Assembly: GCA_037039925.1 (NCBI GenBank)
Contig: JAXRKP010000542.1
Location: 142,001 to 206,000 of the forward strand
Direction of reading: 5' to 3'
From: Doris montereyensis
Lineage: Eukaryota; Mollusca; Gastropoda; Nudibranchia; Dorididae
Length of the DNA: 64,000 bases
Shown: piece by piece, positions 10,785 through 24,700 of the stretch
How the letters are laid out: the number at the start of each line of letters is the position of its first letter
Position numbering within the stretch: position 1 is the first letter of the stretch
Translations under genes and position numbers: made by a program
The notes under the pieces: model-generated
The model's input: only the letters and a program-made list of their open reading frames with translations
Database searches by the model: none
Told to the model about the DNA's origin: nothing

Positions 10785-11535
10785 CAACGGTGAAAGAAAG
10801 GAAATTTATAACGTTATACCACAACTGTGAAAAAAGGGATATTTATAACGTTATAACACAACGGGGAAAAAGGAAATTTATAACGTTATAACACAGTGAA
10901 AAAAGGAAATTTATAACGTTATAACACAACAGTGAAAAAAGGAAATTTATAACGTAACACAACAGTGAAAAAAGGAAAATAACGTTGTAACACAACAGGA
11001 AAAAAGCAAATGTATAACGTTATAACACAGCAGTGAAAAACGTTATAAATTTTTTTCACGTAACACAATTTTTTTCACTGTTGTGTTATAACGTTATACT
11101 ATAACGTTATAACACAACAGTGAAAAAAAAAAGGACATTTATAACGTAACACAACAGTGAAAAAAGGAAATTTATAACGTTGTAACACAACAGTGAAAAA
11201 AGCAAATGTAAATGTAAGAAAATTTATAACGTAATAACACAACAGTGAAAGAAATGACATTTATAATGTCATAACACAACAATGAAAGAAAGGACATGTG
11301 TAACGTTATAACACAGCAGTGAAAAAAGGATATTTATAATTTTATAACACAACAGTGAAAAAGGACATCTATAACGTCGTAACACAACAGTGAAAAAAAG
11401 ATATTTATAACGTTATAACACAACAGTGAAAAAAGATTATATTTATAACGTTATAACACAACAGTGAAAGAAAGGAAATTAATAACGTTACGATACAACA
11501 GTGCAAGAAAAAATTATAACGTTGTAAATAATTGT
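10785..11535. repeat. about 35 bp minisatellite rich in ATAACGTTAT
   Basis: About 20 degenerate units of the form TTTATAACGTTATAACAC then AACAGTGAAAAAAGGAAA. Each contains the palindrome ATAACGTTAT. One block is inverted and creates a perfect hairpin at 11069-11129. Confidence 0.93.
11069..11129. repeat. perfect 29 bp inverted repeat, 3 nt loop
   Basis: The left arm 11069-11097 ends TGTTGTGTTATAACGTTAT. The right arm 11101-11129 begins ATAACGTTATAACACAACAG. They are perfect reverse complements around ACT, and the arms themselves are the minisatellite unit in opposite orientation. Confidence 0.95.
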
Positions 11536-11742
11536 GCATATTTAATGGGGGCAGGGGGGGGGCGTCACGACGTCAGAAGAGAAATGGTCACATTCACATT
11601 TTCATACTTTTGCGCGCTCTCCAAAACCAAATGTGATGGATAGTAAACAATAAAACGGAAAAAGTAAACGTACAAAAAAACATTTGAACATAAGAGCATA
11701 AAAATAGAATAAGGGGGAAATTGTAACTGAAATGCAATTATT

Positions 11743-11969
<227 letters not shown>

Positions 11970-12005
11970 TTTCAAAACGAATAACATAAAAAGGAATATT
12001 CATTT

Positions 12006-13092
12006 TTAAAACAAATGTTTTCTAAATCTTGAGTTGTACTTATAATAGATAAATATGTTAACGGCAGAATTGATATTTTCTATCATCGATTTTAGTTTAC
12101 TAATTACGAAAACGGCGACGATGTTTACGCTGTCTAATACACCAGCTTCAATACACAGATTTAGAAACAAGGAATACTGTTTGTGACAAGGTAAACAGTA
12201 GGCACAAAAACCACTTGAACGATGACCTGCTTTGCTTTTTCATTCATGTTACTCGGTTTACAAGATATCCGTGTGTCTGTAGCTTTGGTCTGACATTGCT
12301 GATTTGGCGTTTCCGGTGTTTTTGGTATTGAGCCAGAGGCAGGAGGAACAAGAAAATTTGACGCCTTTTCTCGGAACTGAGCAGATTTTTTCATTGCGTG
12401 TGTCATGATGACGACACAAATCAACACAGTGACTTGGCACAACAAGTTAAATATAATTCTGTCCAAAACATTGAAAACTGATGCCATCTGAGAGTACAAC
12501 GGTTTAAAATCCAGTATATATATTGACGAGTTGAAGTAAGGATGAATCATTTTTCGAATTCCCATTTGCGACAAAAAACGCACCAGCGGGTATCACAGAA
12601 TAGACCCAAATCATAAGTACGACATTCCATTGACACTACACACAGACTTCATTGAATGGCGGTGAACGTTGTCAATAACATACCAACAGTTTTGAATAAT
12701 CGATCGATGACGATACAAAATATATCAACGAGAAATGAACGAAACTCGAAAAAGATGTTCAGTTGTTGCCCCAACACCTCGCTCATCATCGTCCCGGAGG
12801 ACATCATCCCCACGACAAGGCCAAGAAGATCCGAAATGGCCTGGTGGAAAACACGAGAGTCACGCTATCTTCCAACTTCCAGTCCCATTCGTCAAAATGT
12901 GCGGATGTTGATCGCATTTGCGAGTATCCCTCCCAATGAAATTGCCGTTTGAGGTACAAGGAAAGACGTTAGAAAATGTGTCCATTGTAGAGCATTGTAC
13001 GCCAACTTCGAGTCACTGCTGGTGAACCCTTGGTCGTGGGTCAAACAGGTCATGTTACCTTGAGTAGAATTCAGTAGGCAGCCGGAAGACAT
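12006..13092 (-). pseudogene. chemosensory-type rhodopsin-family GPCR pseudogene
   Basis: A seven-transmembrane receptor can be followed through shifting frames on the minus strand. The N-terminus is MSSGCLLNSTQGNMTCLT with two N-glycosylation sequons. TM1 reads PQTAISLGGILANAINIRTF. TM2 is QAISDLLGLVVGMMSSGTMM and TM3 runs SFLVDIFCIVIDRLFKTVGM to LLTTFTAIQ, where the expected E-R-C is a stop (TGA near 12653). TM5 reads VLDRIIFNLLCQVTVLICVV, and TM6 follows NEKAKQVIVQVVFVPTVYLV. TM7 is the motif IENINSAVNIFIYYKYNSRF with a short tail and stop TAA at 12006-12008. Frame breaks occur at about 12895, 12845, 12650-12560 and 12170. The N-x-x-N-I and A-I-S-D-L words and the NSAVNIF motif resemble the large gastropod chemosensory GPCR family or FMRFamide-receptor-like genes. 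It is intronless, as many of those are. Function is lost as read. Confidence 0.85.
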
Positions 13093-13290
13093 CTTCAGTG
13101 AAGTTATTGCCTGATATAGAAAGCATGATAATTAACTCGTGTCTCAGTGACGACAATGCGGTGTTTACTATCTGACATCAATAGCAATACGTGAGCGACA
13201 GTGATACAATTGATAATTTCAAGACTAGACTAAAATTCTATATTTTAACTCAGTGAAAATGTATACAATCTTACCGTTGTTCGATTGTGC

Positions 13291-13291
<1 letters not shown>

Positions 13292-13334
<43 letters not shown>
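13292..13334. repeat. (GT)n microsatellite
   Basis: About 21 consecutive TG dinucleotides. Confidence 0.97.
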
Positions 13335-13336
<2 letters not shown>

Positions 13337-13494
13337 GAAGAGACGGTGTGCAAGCACGTGTAATGTGTAAGTGAATTAGTACCTTTATTTGAATTTATCA
13401 TTATATTATGTCGACTTAATTGCCTACATTATTAGTTTACAACATAACATGCTTTTAAGATTTGTTTATGTTTATCTCGTGATTATAATATTAT

Positions 13495-13578
13495 GACACT
13501 TTCTAAAGCGCTCTGAGCACATGTAATGAGGTACAGCGTTATAGAAAAACTTTTTCATTATCATTATTTTTATTATTA

Positions 13579-13630
<52 letters not shown>

Positions 13631-13631
13631 C

Positions 13632-13687
<56 letters not shown>

Positions 13688-13756
13688 CATCATCATCATC
13701 ATCATAATCATCATCATCATCATCATCATCATCGTTATCATTATTATTATTATTAT

Positions 13757-13807
<51 letters not shown>

Positions 13808-13851
13808 CAGTAGCAGTAGTAGTAGTAGTAGTAGTAGTAGTATCATTGTTG

Positions 13852-13884
<33 letters not shown>

Positions 13885-13887
13885 TTA

Positions 13888-13948
<61 letters not shown>

Positions 13949-13952
13949 TAGC
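13495..13952 (+). repeat. retroelement tail plus compound trinucleotide array
   Basis: The tail word TAAAGCGCTCTGAGCAC at about 13503 is followed by successive pure blocks of TTA, GAT, CAT, TTA, AGT and TTA repeats. Frames open through it code only for poly-Ile, poly-Met, poly-Asp, poly-Ser and similar, and are not genes. Confidence 0.93.
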
Positions 13953-14196
13953 AGTAGGCACCCAGCATCCCGTGTTAACTTGATTGATTTGTAACTCAAA
14001 TTTTTTGTGTAAATTTTTGTCTGCGTCCTCGGGTTCAACAACAAATACATGTAGCACTATTGGATTCCACGTGTAACTATCAGCCCTATAAAATGTTGTG
14101 TACTGTACAAACTTTGCCAAATCATGATGGTTTCAAAACATTAGTACAAACATTTGGAACGAAATCCAAGCACTGCTCGGCAACGATAAAGCCAAA

Positions 14197-15297
<1,101 letters not shown>

Positions 15298-16019
15298 ATT
15301 ATTTAAACAATATCAAGGGGAGCCGTAGTGCGCCTATATCCAATGCTTTTATTTTCCCGAAGACTATAGATCTAGATCTACATAGGGGTTTAAAAATTGC
15401 TTTTGTTTATTCCATAGTTGCAAAATGCTATAGCGCAGTGTAGGCAGCCCATCATGTTTAGAATTCCAATCCCATTTGTGAGCAATTTAGCTTTCAAACG
15501 TTCCAAAATTACAATGAAGTGAAAAATGAGGATCCCTTTCAGCCTCTTTCTAGCGCGATTATAATTTAATCTGATCGACAAAAGGGCCCAGTTTCAGACG
15601 CACGTAGTTTTAGGTTAAAATCTAGCTCTATCATCTAGATCTACTCCTGATTATCCTATGCTCTAGTTCTAGATCTAGAATCTATTTGCAGAATACGGTA
15701 TAAATATATTGACTGAAACATCATCGAACAAAATATCTCAATCTTCATATCTAGATCTAGAGCTAATATCATAGTGAATCTAAGACAAGAAAAGCAAAAC
15801 AAAAGATCTTTACGTCAAGAGTTGATTTCAAGTCATGATTTCTTTACATTGTTATCGTGTCAACCGCAATGGCAAAACGTGTAGCGCGACCGGGGGCGAT
15901 GCATTGTGATTCCATCGACCATGATTCGAATCCCCAGAAGTCAAGTTCAATATTTTGTTTATTTCTTCTTTTTCATTATTATCGTTATTATTATACCATC
16001 ATCATCATCATCATCATTC

Positions 16020-16027
16020 ATTATTAC

Positions 16028-16103
<76 letters not shown>
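16020..16103. repeat. (TTA)n microsatellite
   Basis: About 27 TTA units, preceded by a short (CAT)n run at 15999-16018. Upstream 15858-15950 has a weak B-box-like word GATTCGAATCCCC and may be an old SINE head. Confidence 0.93.
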
Positions 16104-16299
16104 TTCATCGTACGATTACCAAAGTACGTCGTTGATAACACACATGGCCAAGTTTATTCCAAGGAATGAGGTTGGTAAGACATTGTAATAATAAATGTTT
16201 TCTCGTTTATTTTAAGAGAATGTTATTTACAGTTAAAAGGTATGGATAACATAAAGAGTGCATGATTGACTAAAAGAGGGAGAGGGCATTCATCACTTG

Positions 16300-16460
16300 A
16301 CTTCATGCGTAAATGAGTACCTAGCTATGCAGAGAAGGGTCTTGCTAGAATGTTAGGCTGAAGCGCTCAAGGTCTAGCTGTACAGTATGCTTCCCATAGA
16401 GAGTCTAGATGGCGTGTAAGGGGATAAATGATGTAAAATCAGTGAGCCTGCAGTTATGTG
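16300..16460 (+). repeat. dispersed repeat B, partner at 38375-38540
   Basis: Shared words in the same order are AATGAGTACCTAGCTAT, GGTCTTGCTAGAATGTTAG, TGTACAGTATGCTTCCC and GATGTAAAATCAGTGAGCCT. The partner copy has the same sequence with substitutions. Family unknown. Confidence 0.5.
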
Positions 16461-17220
16461 AAATGTGCACTCCATCTATATCTAATTGTCTTTCATTTAT
16501 TTATAAATTTATTTTTAAAACCGAAACAGCAACAATGAATGGTTATAGTGTCAACTGCAATGGCAAACTGGCATATCTTTCACTTTTAAATACATGTACG
16601 TGTAATTGGTTTTAATTCGATTTGACTTTACCCACATCCACAACTAAGATGACCTATTTTTAATCGTCCGTCTTCGATGGGACTAGCTACTTGGACCAGG
16701 GTGTAGGTTTTTACGCGAACAAAATCCCCGATAATAAATAGATCATAGGTGCTTGAACTTGCATGCTTACTGGTTTGAGCACACATTAAAAAAAATCACA
16801 AAACAATAACAATAAATTAATGCTGCTTAAGAAGTTGTCAGTGTGTTTGATTAAAGTGACTACGTTACTCACGTATCATCAGTGGCGCCGGTAGGACTAG
16901 GAGGCCTAAGTTCGATCCCCGGTCAGGGCAACGTTTTCTGGTCCTCCTGTCGAACCACCCAGCCACGAAATGGGCAGCTAGGTCTATTCACTATTCAGAT
17001 GATGAAAGTAAATGTGGCGTGGATTCGAAAGCAATGGCAGACTACCACATTATGCCGTATGCCAAGAAATAGTAACCAAGCTTTACTCTTGATTACCCTG
17101 ACGGTTGACGGATGCAAACGCATGGGTATACTGCGCCCGCCCTTTTCCGCCTTCAATAAGCTCGTAACACACTATTCATCGTTGAAAGCAACTCACTTAG
17201 TCACTCTATTTGACACAATG

Positions 17221-17445
17221 GCGCTTTCAAGAAAAAGCAAGTTAGCTTTGATTTTGATGCTGTATTTACGAAGAAGAAGGCGCACCAAACGGCGTTTAAT
17301 GTCAATTCACCCCATCAACAAGTTAAGGAATGTGTGTGGTGAATATCACCATCTAATGCCGATGTTGCGACAGGACTCGATCAAATTTAAGGAGTATTTT
17401 CGAATGGAACCTTCTACATTCAATCTCTTATCTCTGTTGCTGTAA
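17221..17445 (+). mobile_element. PIF/Harbinger transposase N-terminal fragment
   Basis: A 75-residue frame from ATG 17221 reads an Arg-rich start (LRRRRRTKRR), then HPINKLRNVCGEYHHLMPML, RQDSIKFKEYFRMEPSTF and NLLSLLL before a stop. The R-x-x-G-E-Y/F-H-H-L..LR-D...F..YFRM....F pattern is the conserved N-terminal region of Harbinger transposases, before the DDE_Tnp_4 nuclease domain. The nuclease domain was not found downstream, so this is a relic or only the first exon. The segment 16885-17110 upstream has a tRNA-like B-box word AAGTTCGATCCCCGG. It lies about 1.2 kb before NDUFA4. Confidence 0.75.
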
Positions 17446-17832
17446 TTTCTCTCTCCTCTGTCATATAAGGTCGGTCTCGATTCAACTGCATTAATTGGTG
17501 CCTCCTCTTTTTGTGGTAGAAAGACAGCCATTATTTTTAGGAATTGAATTGAAGAATCTGTAATAAATGCTGTGCACATGAGATAAATCATAACGGTTGT
17601 ACTACACATTATATAATATCTGCTTCATCACCGTGTCAGACACAATCTTCCTGCCACTGCTCCCGTCGCGGCGGGAGAATTGATTCAAAATTATCTTATA
17701 ATTGAAAAAAACTAAATTCGGCTCGATTCTTGCCTAGAATTTGAGTCGCTAATTTCAAATTTGAAATCAGATTTTTGATCCGATCAACCATTAAAAAGAT
17801 ATTGGACCAGATACATCTCCCCGCTAGACTCA

Positions 17833-17874
17833 GTGACGTCACCGACATCCGGTGAGACAGTGAGCGATCGCTCA
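17833..17874. promoter_or_regulatory. CRE-like TGACGTCA and 14 bp palindrome
   Basis: TGACGTCA (17833-17840) and the perfect palindrome TGAGCGATCGCTCA (17861-17874) lie in a locally CG-richer stretch about 850 bp upstream of the NDUFA4 start codon. A regulatory role is inference. Confidence 0.25.
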
Positions 17875-18563
17875 TCGCGTCCGTCCAGCAAGTTGAAATG
17901 CAGCACGTTCCACTTCACTTTGACGGACCATGAACAGTTGCTGCAAGTCGGGTGCAATATAATATAGACCGTCCTTCAACACTCTATTTCATTTGTAATT
18001 TTGGCCTGCGTTACTTCTTTCCTTCATTTGCCTCCTTCAAACCGACTCACATCGACACACACACAGTGATTGCCACTACAGTGGGTTTATTTCTTGATTT
18101 TGATTTAATCTTGGTTTAGATAGTAACAATTATAGTGAGACTACGAAGCAATAGCGGGCAGAGGTTGAAATAGTCTGCTGATAGGTCTTACTTCTTACCT
18201 CTTTCCTTTCACTTTGTCACCTACCTTTCATATTGTTGATGACTTATTATTTTATTCACCAAGTGTTTATACTGAAATCACCGCTTATGGACGGGAATCA
18301 TTTTCAGTGTTAAAAACTCATTAAAATAAATAGCAATAGCTTGAGTGCAGTAGATAGATCTATACATTACTAGTACTAGACTGTATATTTTTAATTAATA
18401 TTGTTGTACAATATTTGGTGCAAATATGTATAATTATATAGATCTAGATCTAGTATCACATCCAGCAATCCATGAATTCATCTATGGGTTTATTTCGTTG
18501 AATTCGGTAACAATATTTTGATTCGTTGAAAAATCGGTCATAACCTTGGCTATTTCTAGGCCT

Positions 18564-18684
18564 ACTTCCGTTAAAAAATTTTACAACTTCCGTTCTTGGC
18601 GACGAGCGTTGACCTCCGGAACAAAATTCTCCTAAGTTGTCTCTTATTCCGTGCTTTGTTGATTTGGTCACCAAACCCTTCAAG
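18564..18684 (+). promoter_or_regulatory. NDUFA4 proximal promoter / 5-prime UTR with ETS-type sites
   Basis: Three ETS-type cores lie within 60 bp: ACTTCCG at 18564-18570, ACTTCCG at 18586-18592 and CCGGAA at 18616-18621. All are 60-120 bp before the NDUFA4 ATG. ETS factors (GABP/NRF-2) are known to drive many nuclear genes of the respiratory chain, so this placement is suggestive. No TATA box is seen. The transcription start is not determined. Confidence 0.4.
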
Positions 18685-18732
18685 ATGCCCATGCAAGGAC
18701 TGAATATCGCAAGTCTTAAGAAGCACCCGTCT
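18685..18732 (+). CDS. NDUFA4: NDUFA4 exon 1 (coding part)
   Basis: Residues 1-16, ending at KKHPS in phase 0 before donor GTGAGT. A second ATG at 18691 (codon 3) could also serve. The first is chosen because it opens the frame. The minus-strand frame over this exon is a shadow. Confidence 0.94.
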
Positions 18733-21700
18733 GTGAGTCAATTAGTTTAAAAGGGAAGGTTATACTGGATAGAATCTCAATCTATCATTCAATTCAAAGT
18801 TGCCTCTCTCAGGTGTTACTGTTGACGTAGATCTAGATCTAGATCTAGATCTAGACCAGTTTAGGGTGCTTTCCAGGTCTAAGATAGTTTGTTTAAAAGA
18901 ATAACTTTCAAAAAATATTTTGGTCCTAAAAGTTCAAGAAAAGTTACACAGGGTATTGCACTTTAATTTCATTTAGAATTTTCCCAAATGTGTTTCCGCC
19001 AGATGAAGCAAATGTGTCGTTTCTCCATCTCCATTCAAACTCCCGTAGGTAGCTGATGAAGTGATTGCGAGATGTGCCATGCATTCGCTTGATCTTCTTC
19101 TTTGCATGAGACCAAAACGCTTCAATACTTTGTGTATGGGCCATGAGATCAGTGGGACAAACTCTGACAAATTAAAATGTAGGATCAAACTCCGATAAAA
19201 AATAATTTAGGACCCTTAACTCCGATATCGCCTAGTGCTGTACAGTTGTGTCAGTGTCAGTGTCAGTCTTGGTGAAGAATGTAGTTTTGAAAAGTTAAAA
19301 ATATGTTACCTGTTCAGTCAGTTCAGGCACCTAAAAGTTAAAAGGGTAAGGCCCACGGGGTAGTGTGCCATCTGACTAGACCATTGAGGTTAGTACCAAT
19401 CTGTTGAATTCAGTCGCATGGCGATCATCTCGTCATCTGGTCTCGCCCAAGCCAAACTAAGATAATTCCATTCTTTTTAATATAGTAGAAGACAACAAGA
19501 TCAATTACTTATTTGTGCAAACACACATTCTTATTATCAGATCCCATCTCACACACTCTCGAAACAGACCCGCTCACATTTACACCCCTCTACTTCTAGC
19601 GATGGACTTGTCCTTGTAGCATCATTCCATTTTACAGTAGTTCTTGCTATGCGTTTCCCCGGCGACCTATGCTTGCCTCGAATGAGGGGGGGGTCGTTCA
19701 GGGGAGCTCATATAAATATAAATGTGTCAGGTTATGGAGCAGGGTAAGGGATGATTGATAGACTTTTTTTTCCATTTACTCACATGAATTATCTATTATA
19801 ACAATTTGTGTAATTCTTGTCACTTTAAATAGATTGCACGTGATAGGGATCCATGAATATCAAAGGGAGAGAATACAAAAATTTTCTTTTTGTGGGATTT
19901 TTTTATCTTTTAACAAAATTTCAACCATTGGTCTGCTCTTTTTCCTTCAAAGTTATTAACCCAAAGCATCTCAGGCTCACCAGCCTAAAATTCACCTAAG
20001 CATCCCAGAAAGGGAAAAGTAACTTTAGCACACAAAATTACTGTACTATTCAAACACATTTTAAAACATATTCCACAGCTCAAAATCAATAGAAAAAAAA
20101 TTCACAAGGAAGAAGAATAAACAACTTTTCAGAAAAAATATATGATATATATATATATCTAATGAATGCTGTGGAACAACTAATACACTGTAAAAAAAAA
20201 TCTCAAGTTGAAATTTGTGAATTATGGGGAAGATAAGGCCCAGGCCTTGACACTGATTCTTCATCATCTAGTTCTCTAGGATCAACATCAATGTCAGATT
20301 CATCGAAATTTGAATCATCTGAGTCATTTTCATCACCATTTTCACCATCTATCGCACTTTTGATCAAAGAATTCAAGAACTGAAACGTCATGATATTTAG
20401 TGATAACGAAATTTGCGGTATTTTGTAAAAAAATCTTTGAAAAAAGACTATGCGACGGATTGCAGTTCTGTAAGCAGTTACTTTGACTATAATTTCTCCT
20501 CTACTTCCGGAAGGTAATAAAATGACAGGAAATAGCAAGATTTATAAGGTAGAAGGATTTCACTATGATGACGTTCACCCGGTTCCAACCAGCCCCGATC
20601 GAGTGTCTTGGGATGCCCAGCCATGTGTTTTCATCGGGCGCATTGGGATGCTTTGGGTTAAGTATATTGCATCACGCATATTACACACTTTTCGGAAAAT
20701 TTATTGTCTTTTAGACAACGTGAATCAATAAGTATGCACAAACTTATACTGATAAAACGTTTATGAAAAATGCTCATATATAAACAAGACACTTGCACTT
20801 CTCGGTAGCAACATGTCTCGATAGTCCAATGCTACAGTCTCAGTCTGATTTACGATAAAGTCTTAGTTTGGTCCCTTGTTATTGTCACATTTGAACTGTT
20901 CATGTTCATCAATCAGTGTTCAGTCCTATCCGTTGTCACAATAGTGTCACACGACTCTGATTGACCTATACTTTTATTTTACTTTCTTTCTCTTTATTTC
21001 CTCTTATAAAATGTCCCTTGGGTGGTACACCGACTATGAAAGTCCTTCCCATAGTACAGAAGGAGTTCCGCAGCTGGGCACTCCTGAGGTTAAAAGTTGG
21101 GGGGAAAAGAAAATGAAAGGGTTGCAGTGCGGAGCAGTCCTTTGGGACTGTATAAGATGGGTTTTGGTCATTTCCACCAATTTGACAAAGATAAGAAACT
21201 CAAGACAGCGGACTGTTTATGTGAGCATGAGCAGTTCAAATGTCTATGTCATGACAATGCTCAAAGTGTGACATATCGCCTTTAGGACATATGAGATGAT
21301 AGATCCCTTCCATTTCTCTTTAGCCTCTCTTCTTTTTTTCTTTTTTTACAAATGTGTTACTTTACGTCTAGATCTAGACATGACATATTGACATCAAGTA
21401 TGATGGAAGCCAGGTATGCAAAGGGAGGTAACACACCAAGTTGTGAAAGTTTTGTTTTTCTTTTCTTTTTACAGGGTTGCAAAGTGGGGAGGGGTCTCAT
21501 TGTGAATTGTTTATTTTTGATTTTGTTTCAGTAATATTAATAACAGTCTTTACATACTACCATAACTGACACATATTGTTTTTAGATTTTTACAAAGAAT
21601 TCCAGAAACAACAACGCAAATACTGTAGTTAACATTACAAGATCATGGTTTCTATATTATTTATTGTAGTACAATTCTTATTGTTCTCAACTCATTCTTT

Positions 21701-24700
21701 CTGTGAATTTTTTTAAATTGAACTTATTTCTTGTTGCAGTTAGAATATTTAATAGTCACTTTTGATAGCTTGATTTGATTGATTTTACCCTTTAAAACTT
21801 ATATTCACAACTAAGGAGGTCTTGTGGTTTTTGGTAGGATTATCACTGTTGCCTGGACTGTCCTATAAACAGCCAAGGGATCTTTAACATACGCAGTGTG
21901 CTGTGATCTGCACAGAGGACCTCCTTTTTGTCGTTAATCTCTGATGGAACTAGGTATTGATGCACCTACCTGACCAAAAAGAGAAGGTTTTACCGAAAAA
22001 CTCAAACATTGCTCAACCTGTCAGGGCATGAACCCACAACCTTCTGGTTGAGAGAAAGACCCCTTTTCTCTGGACCACCAGGTCTCCTCAGTTTTGATAG
22101 CACTAAAAAGGTAAATTAAAGGACATAAAATTATGAATTATGCATACACATATGTTGTAGTTGTAAAGAGTTTATAAAATTTGTAAAGTATTTTTTGTTT
22201 GTTTTGGGGAGGGGGAAAATAGGCATTTTTTTATTTGCCGTTTTTACTATGTTAATATTTTCAATGATGTAAATATTTCATCTTTTTCAGCTCATCCCAT
22301 TGTTCATATGTGTGGGAGGAGGAATGGCCTGGGCAGCCTATTACATTGGTCGCCTTGCTATCAGGAGTCCTGATGTTGGGTAAGTTATTTATTTAGTTTT
22401 ATCCTCTTTATTGCCCTATTTGGGTCAGTTTTTTGAGTTTGTCGTTGACTCTATAACTGGGTGTAGAAAACAAACAGTTCATGTTAAACTTTAATTGGGA
22501 GAGTGAGTGCCCAGTCAATTAAAAACGTCAGGTAAGTTTGTGCAACTTCCAACATCAAGGAAAGAGCCATGGCCAGAGTCCCAAGGACTGCTCAAAGTCA
22601 ATTCTTATTGACACACCAGTGATCCAATGGGACAAAGGCTTTGCGGTACAGTGGGTGGAGTTATCAAGAGAAGAAGACTGGTCATCTTGTATTGCAGAAC
22701 ATTGGATAGGTATACATAAAGGGTGGTTGGTTACAATGCATGGCAAAATGTTGACAGGCATACATTAGCCCTATAGGCGATGGGATTATGTGTAGAATAT
22801 AAATAAAAGAACTTTTAATCAATTACAGGTACGTCTGATAATTTGGAGGAGATTATACCTGCAGATGCCGTTCAAACCAGGCACATAAGAGAAAACTTGG
22901 TTTTGAAACCGGCAATTTATATTTGCGGTTATTTATGAGAACCAGACATAATGGCAGCGGCCATTCACAGCCCAACTACTGTACAAAATTTTCTTGACCT
23001 CATACCTGTATCAAAGAGATCTCAGTTGACTTTCAAGTGTTTTGGATCATCTTGCTGAACGGATTCAATTTTGTTTGTAACAAAACTACAGACTTTATTT
23101 ATGTTTTCTTTTTGCATTTAAAAAAAATATTAGTATTGATATTATCCTGAACCCAGGATTGACAAATTAATTCACACTGTGATTTTCCTTAAAATTAATC
23201 AACAAAAAAGGAGAATCTTAATTACACTTCATCCATCACCAGGTCCTGATTTCTCACATTTTTCAAAGACAACAATAATGTAATATACTGTTATTTTTGT
23301 TTTATTGCAGATGGGTTGAAAAGAAGGAAGGCATTGCAAACACCAGGTGGCCTACCAATAGACAGTACAAGGTACGTGACATTTAGGGCAAGGATGGGGG
23401 GAGGGAGTTTGTGTGCTGGAAAAGGTGTGTCCGGATGCCCCAACCTGGCAAAACAGTATCCAATCAGATGTCCCATATCACCGATATACTGCTCCGAATA
23501 TTCTTAAATTTTTGTTTCTTTAATATAACTTTGGTAAATTTATGGAAAGTGACCAGTCCTAATTAATACATGGGATGTTTATTATAAGTAGATCTAGTTG
23601 CCAGTTGAAGTATTTTATATCTTCAGAGTGAAGAGAGAGTGAGTGTGAGATTGAAGTGTGTTACTATATTATCCTGTATTACAAATGGTTCAGAGAGAGG
23701 AGAAGTATGTACCAGTATTACATCGCTGTTCTATATTGTCGTTCATACTCATAGAGACAGTATGTTGAAGTATGTTACATTGTGCCGTTATCATATATCA
23801 CCGTTAGTTGAGATAGAGAGAGTTGAAGTATGGCGTTCATGGGGAACAGGCTTGGGATAGAGGCAGCTGCCTGTCTTATGTAATAAAAAAAAAAACTGTT
23901 TCATGAGCAAAACTTAGACTGAGCGAATCTCAGGAACGACAATGATTTCAAACGTCAAATTGCACATGGGGTCAGAGAATCGACGTGGAATCAACAATGG
24001 CCTATTTAGAATTATGGCAACAGACTGTTATACCTTTACTCCTGACATTTGAGTCTTGAATTATTTATACGAATGAAGGCAGCCATGAAGACTTCGAAGC
24101 TTTGCTGCTACCAAACTAACCGTAGTAAATAAATGAAAGGAAGTCAAAGTAATTATACCAGTTTAAGTCATTTAGCGCCAAATGCCTATACCAAATAATA
24201 TGTGACGATTTGGTGATTGGATTTTTGCAGCCCTAATCCTTTCAAATTCATCATTCTATAACCTTATAAATGCATTTAGTGGTTTAAAGACGTGCTGTTA
24301 CGAAGAGACATTAAATCCTTGAGACACCCTTTTGGCCATTTTCTTCAAAGAATTTTGGCCGTACATTTAGTAAAATACTGTCATCTAATAGATCTGTAAG
24401 TAAACCACGACCAATGTGATTCAAACGTTCACAGTCTTAGCTAGCCCATGTTTGTGTAAATTACTAGCCTATTGTAATTGTATTCTTATGGGTAAAAAGC
24501 GAAAGCAAAGCATTAGCTACCATACTGGAAATGCCAAGCGAAAATGAAAAGATGCAGTCAAATTCCCGTACCGGTAACAATGTTGACAATGACGTAGATC
24601 TAGAATCAAGGCCAGATCTAGCTCTAGATAATGATAACAACACAGATCTAGAAGCAAGAGCAAAGCGAAAACGTGACGTTCTGTCAACCGCGTTACAATG

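Noticed and set aside
12161..12583. 140-codon minus-strand frame as an independent small gene
   Set aside because: It is the TM5-TM6 part of the frameshifted GPCR, continuous with flanking segments in other frames.
13472..14120. Two minus-strand frames near 190 codons and plus-strand frames over the same place
   Set aside because: Pure homopolymeric amino-acid runs from trinucleotide repeats. Every frame is open for the same reason.
18456..18692. Minus-strand frame of 78 codons over NDUFA4 exon 1
   Set aside because: It is antisense to the NDUFA4 promoter and first exon and has no similarity of its own.
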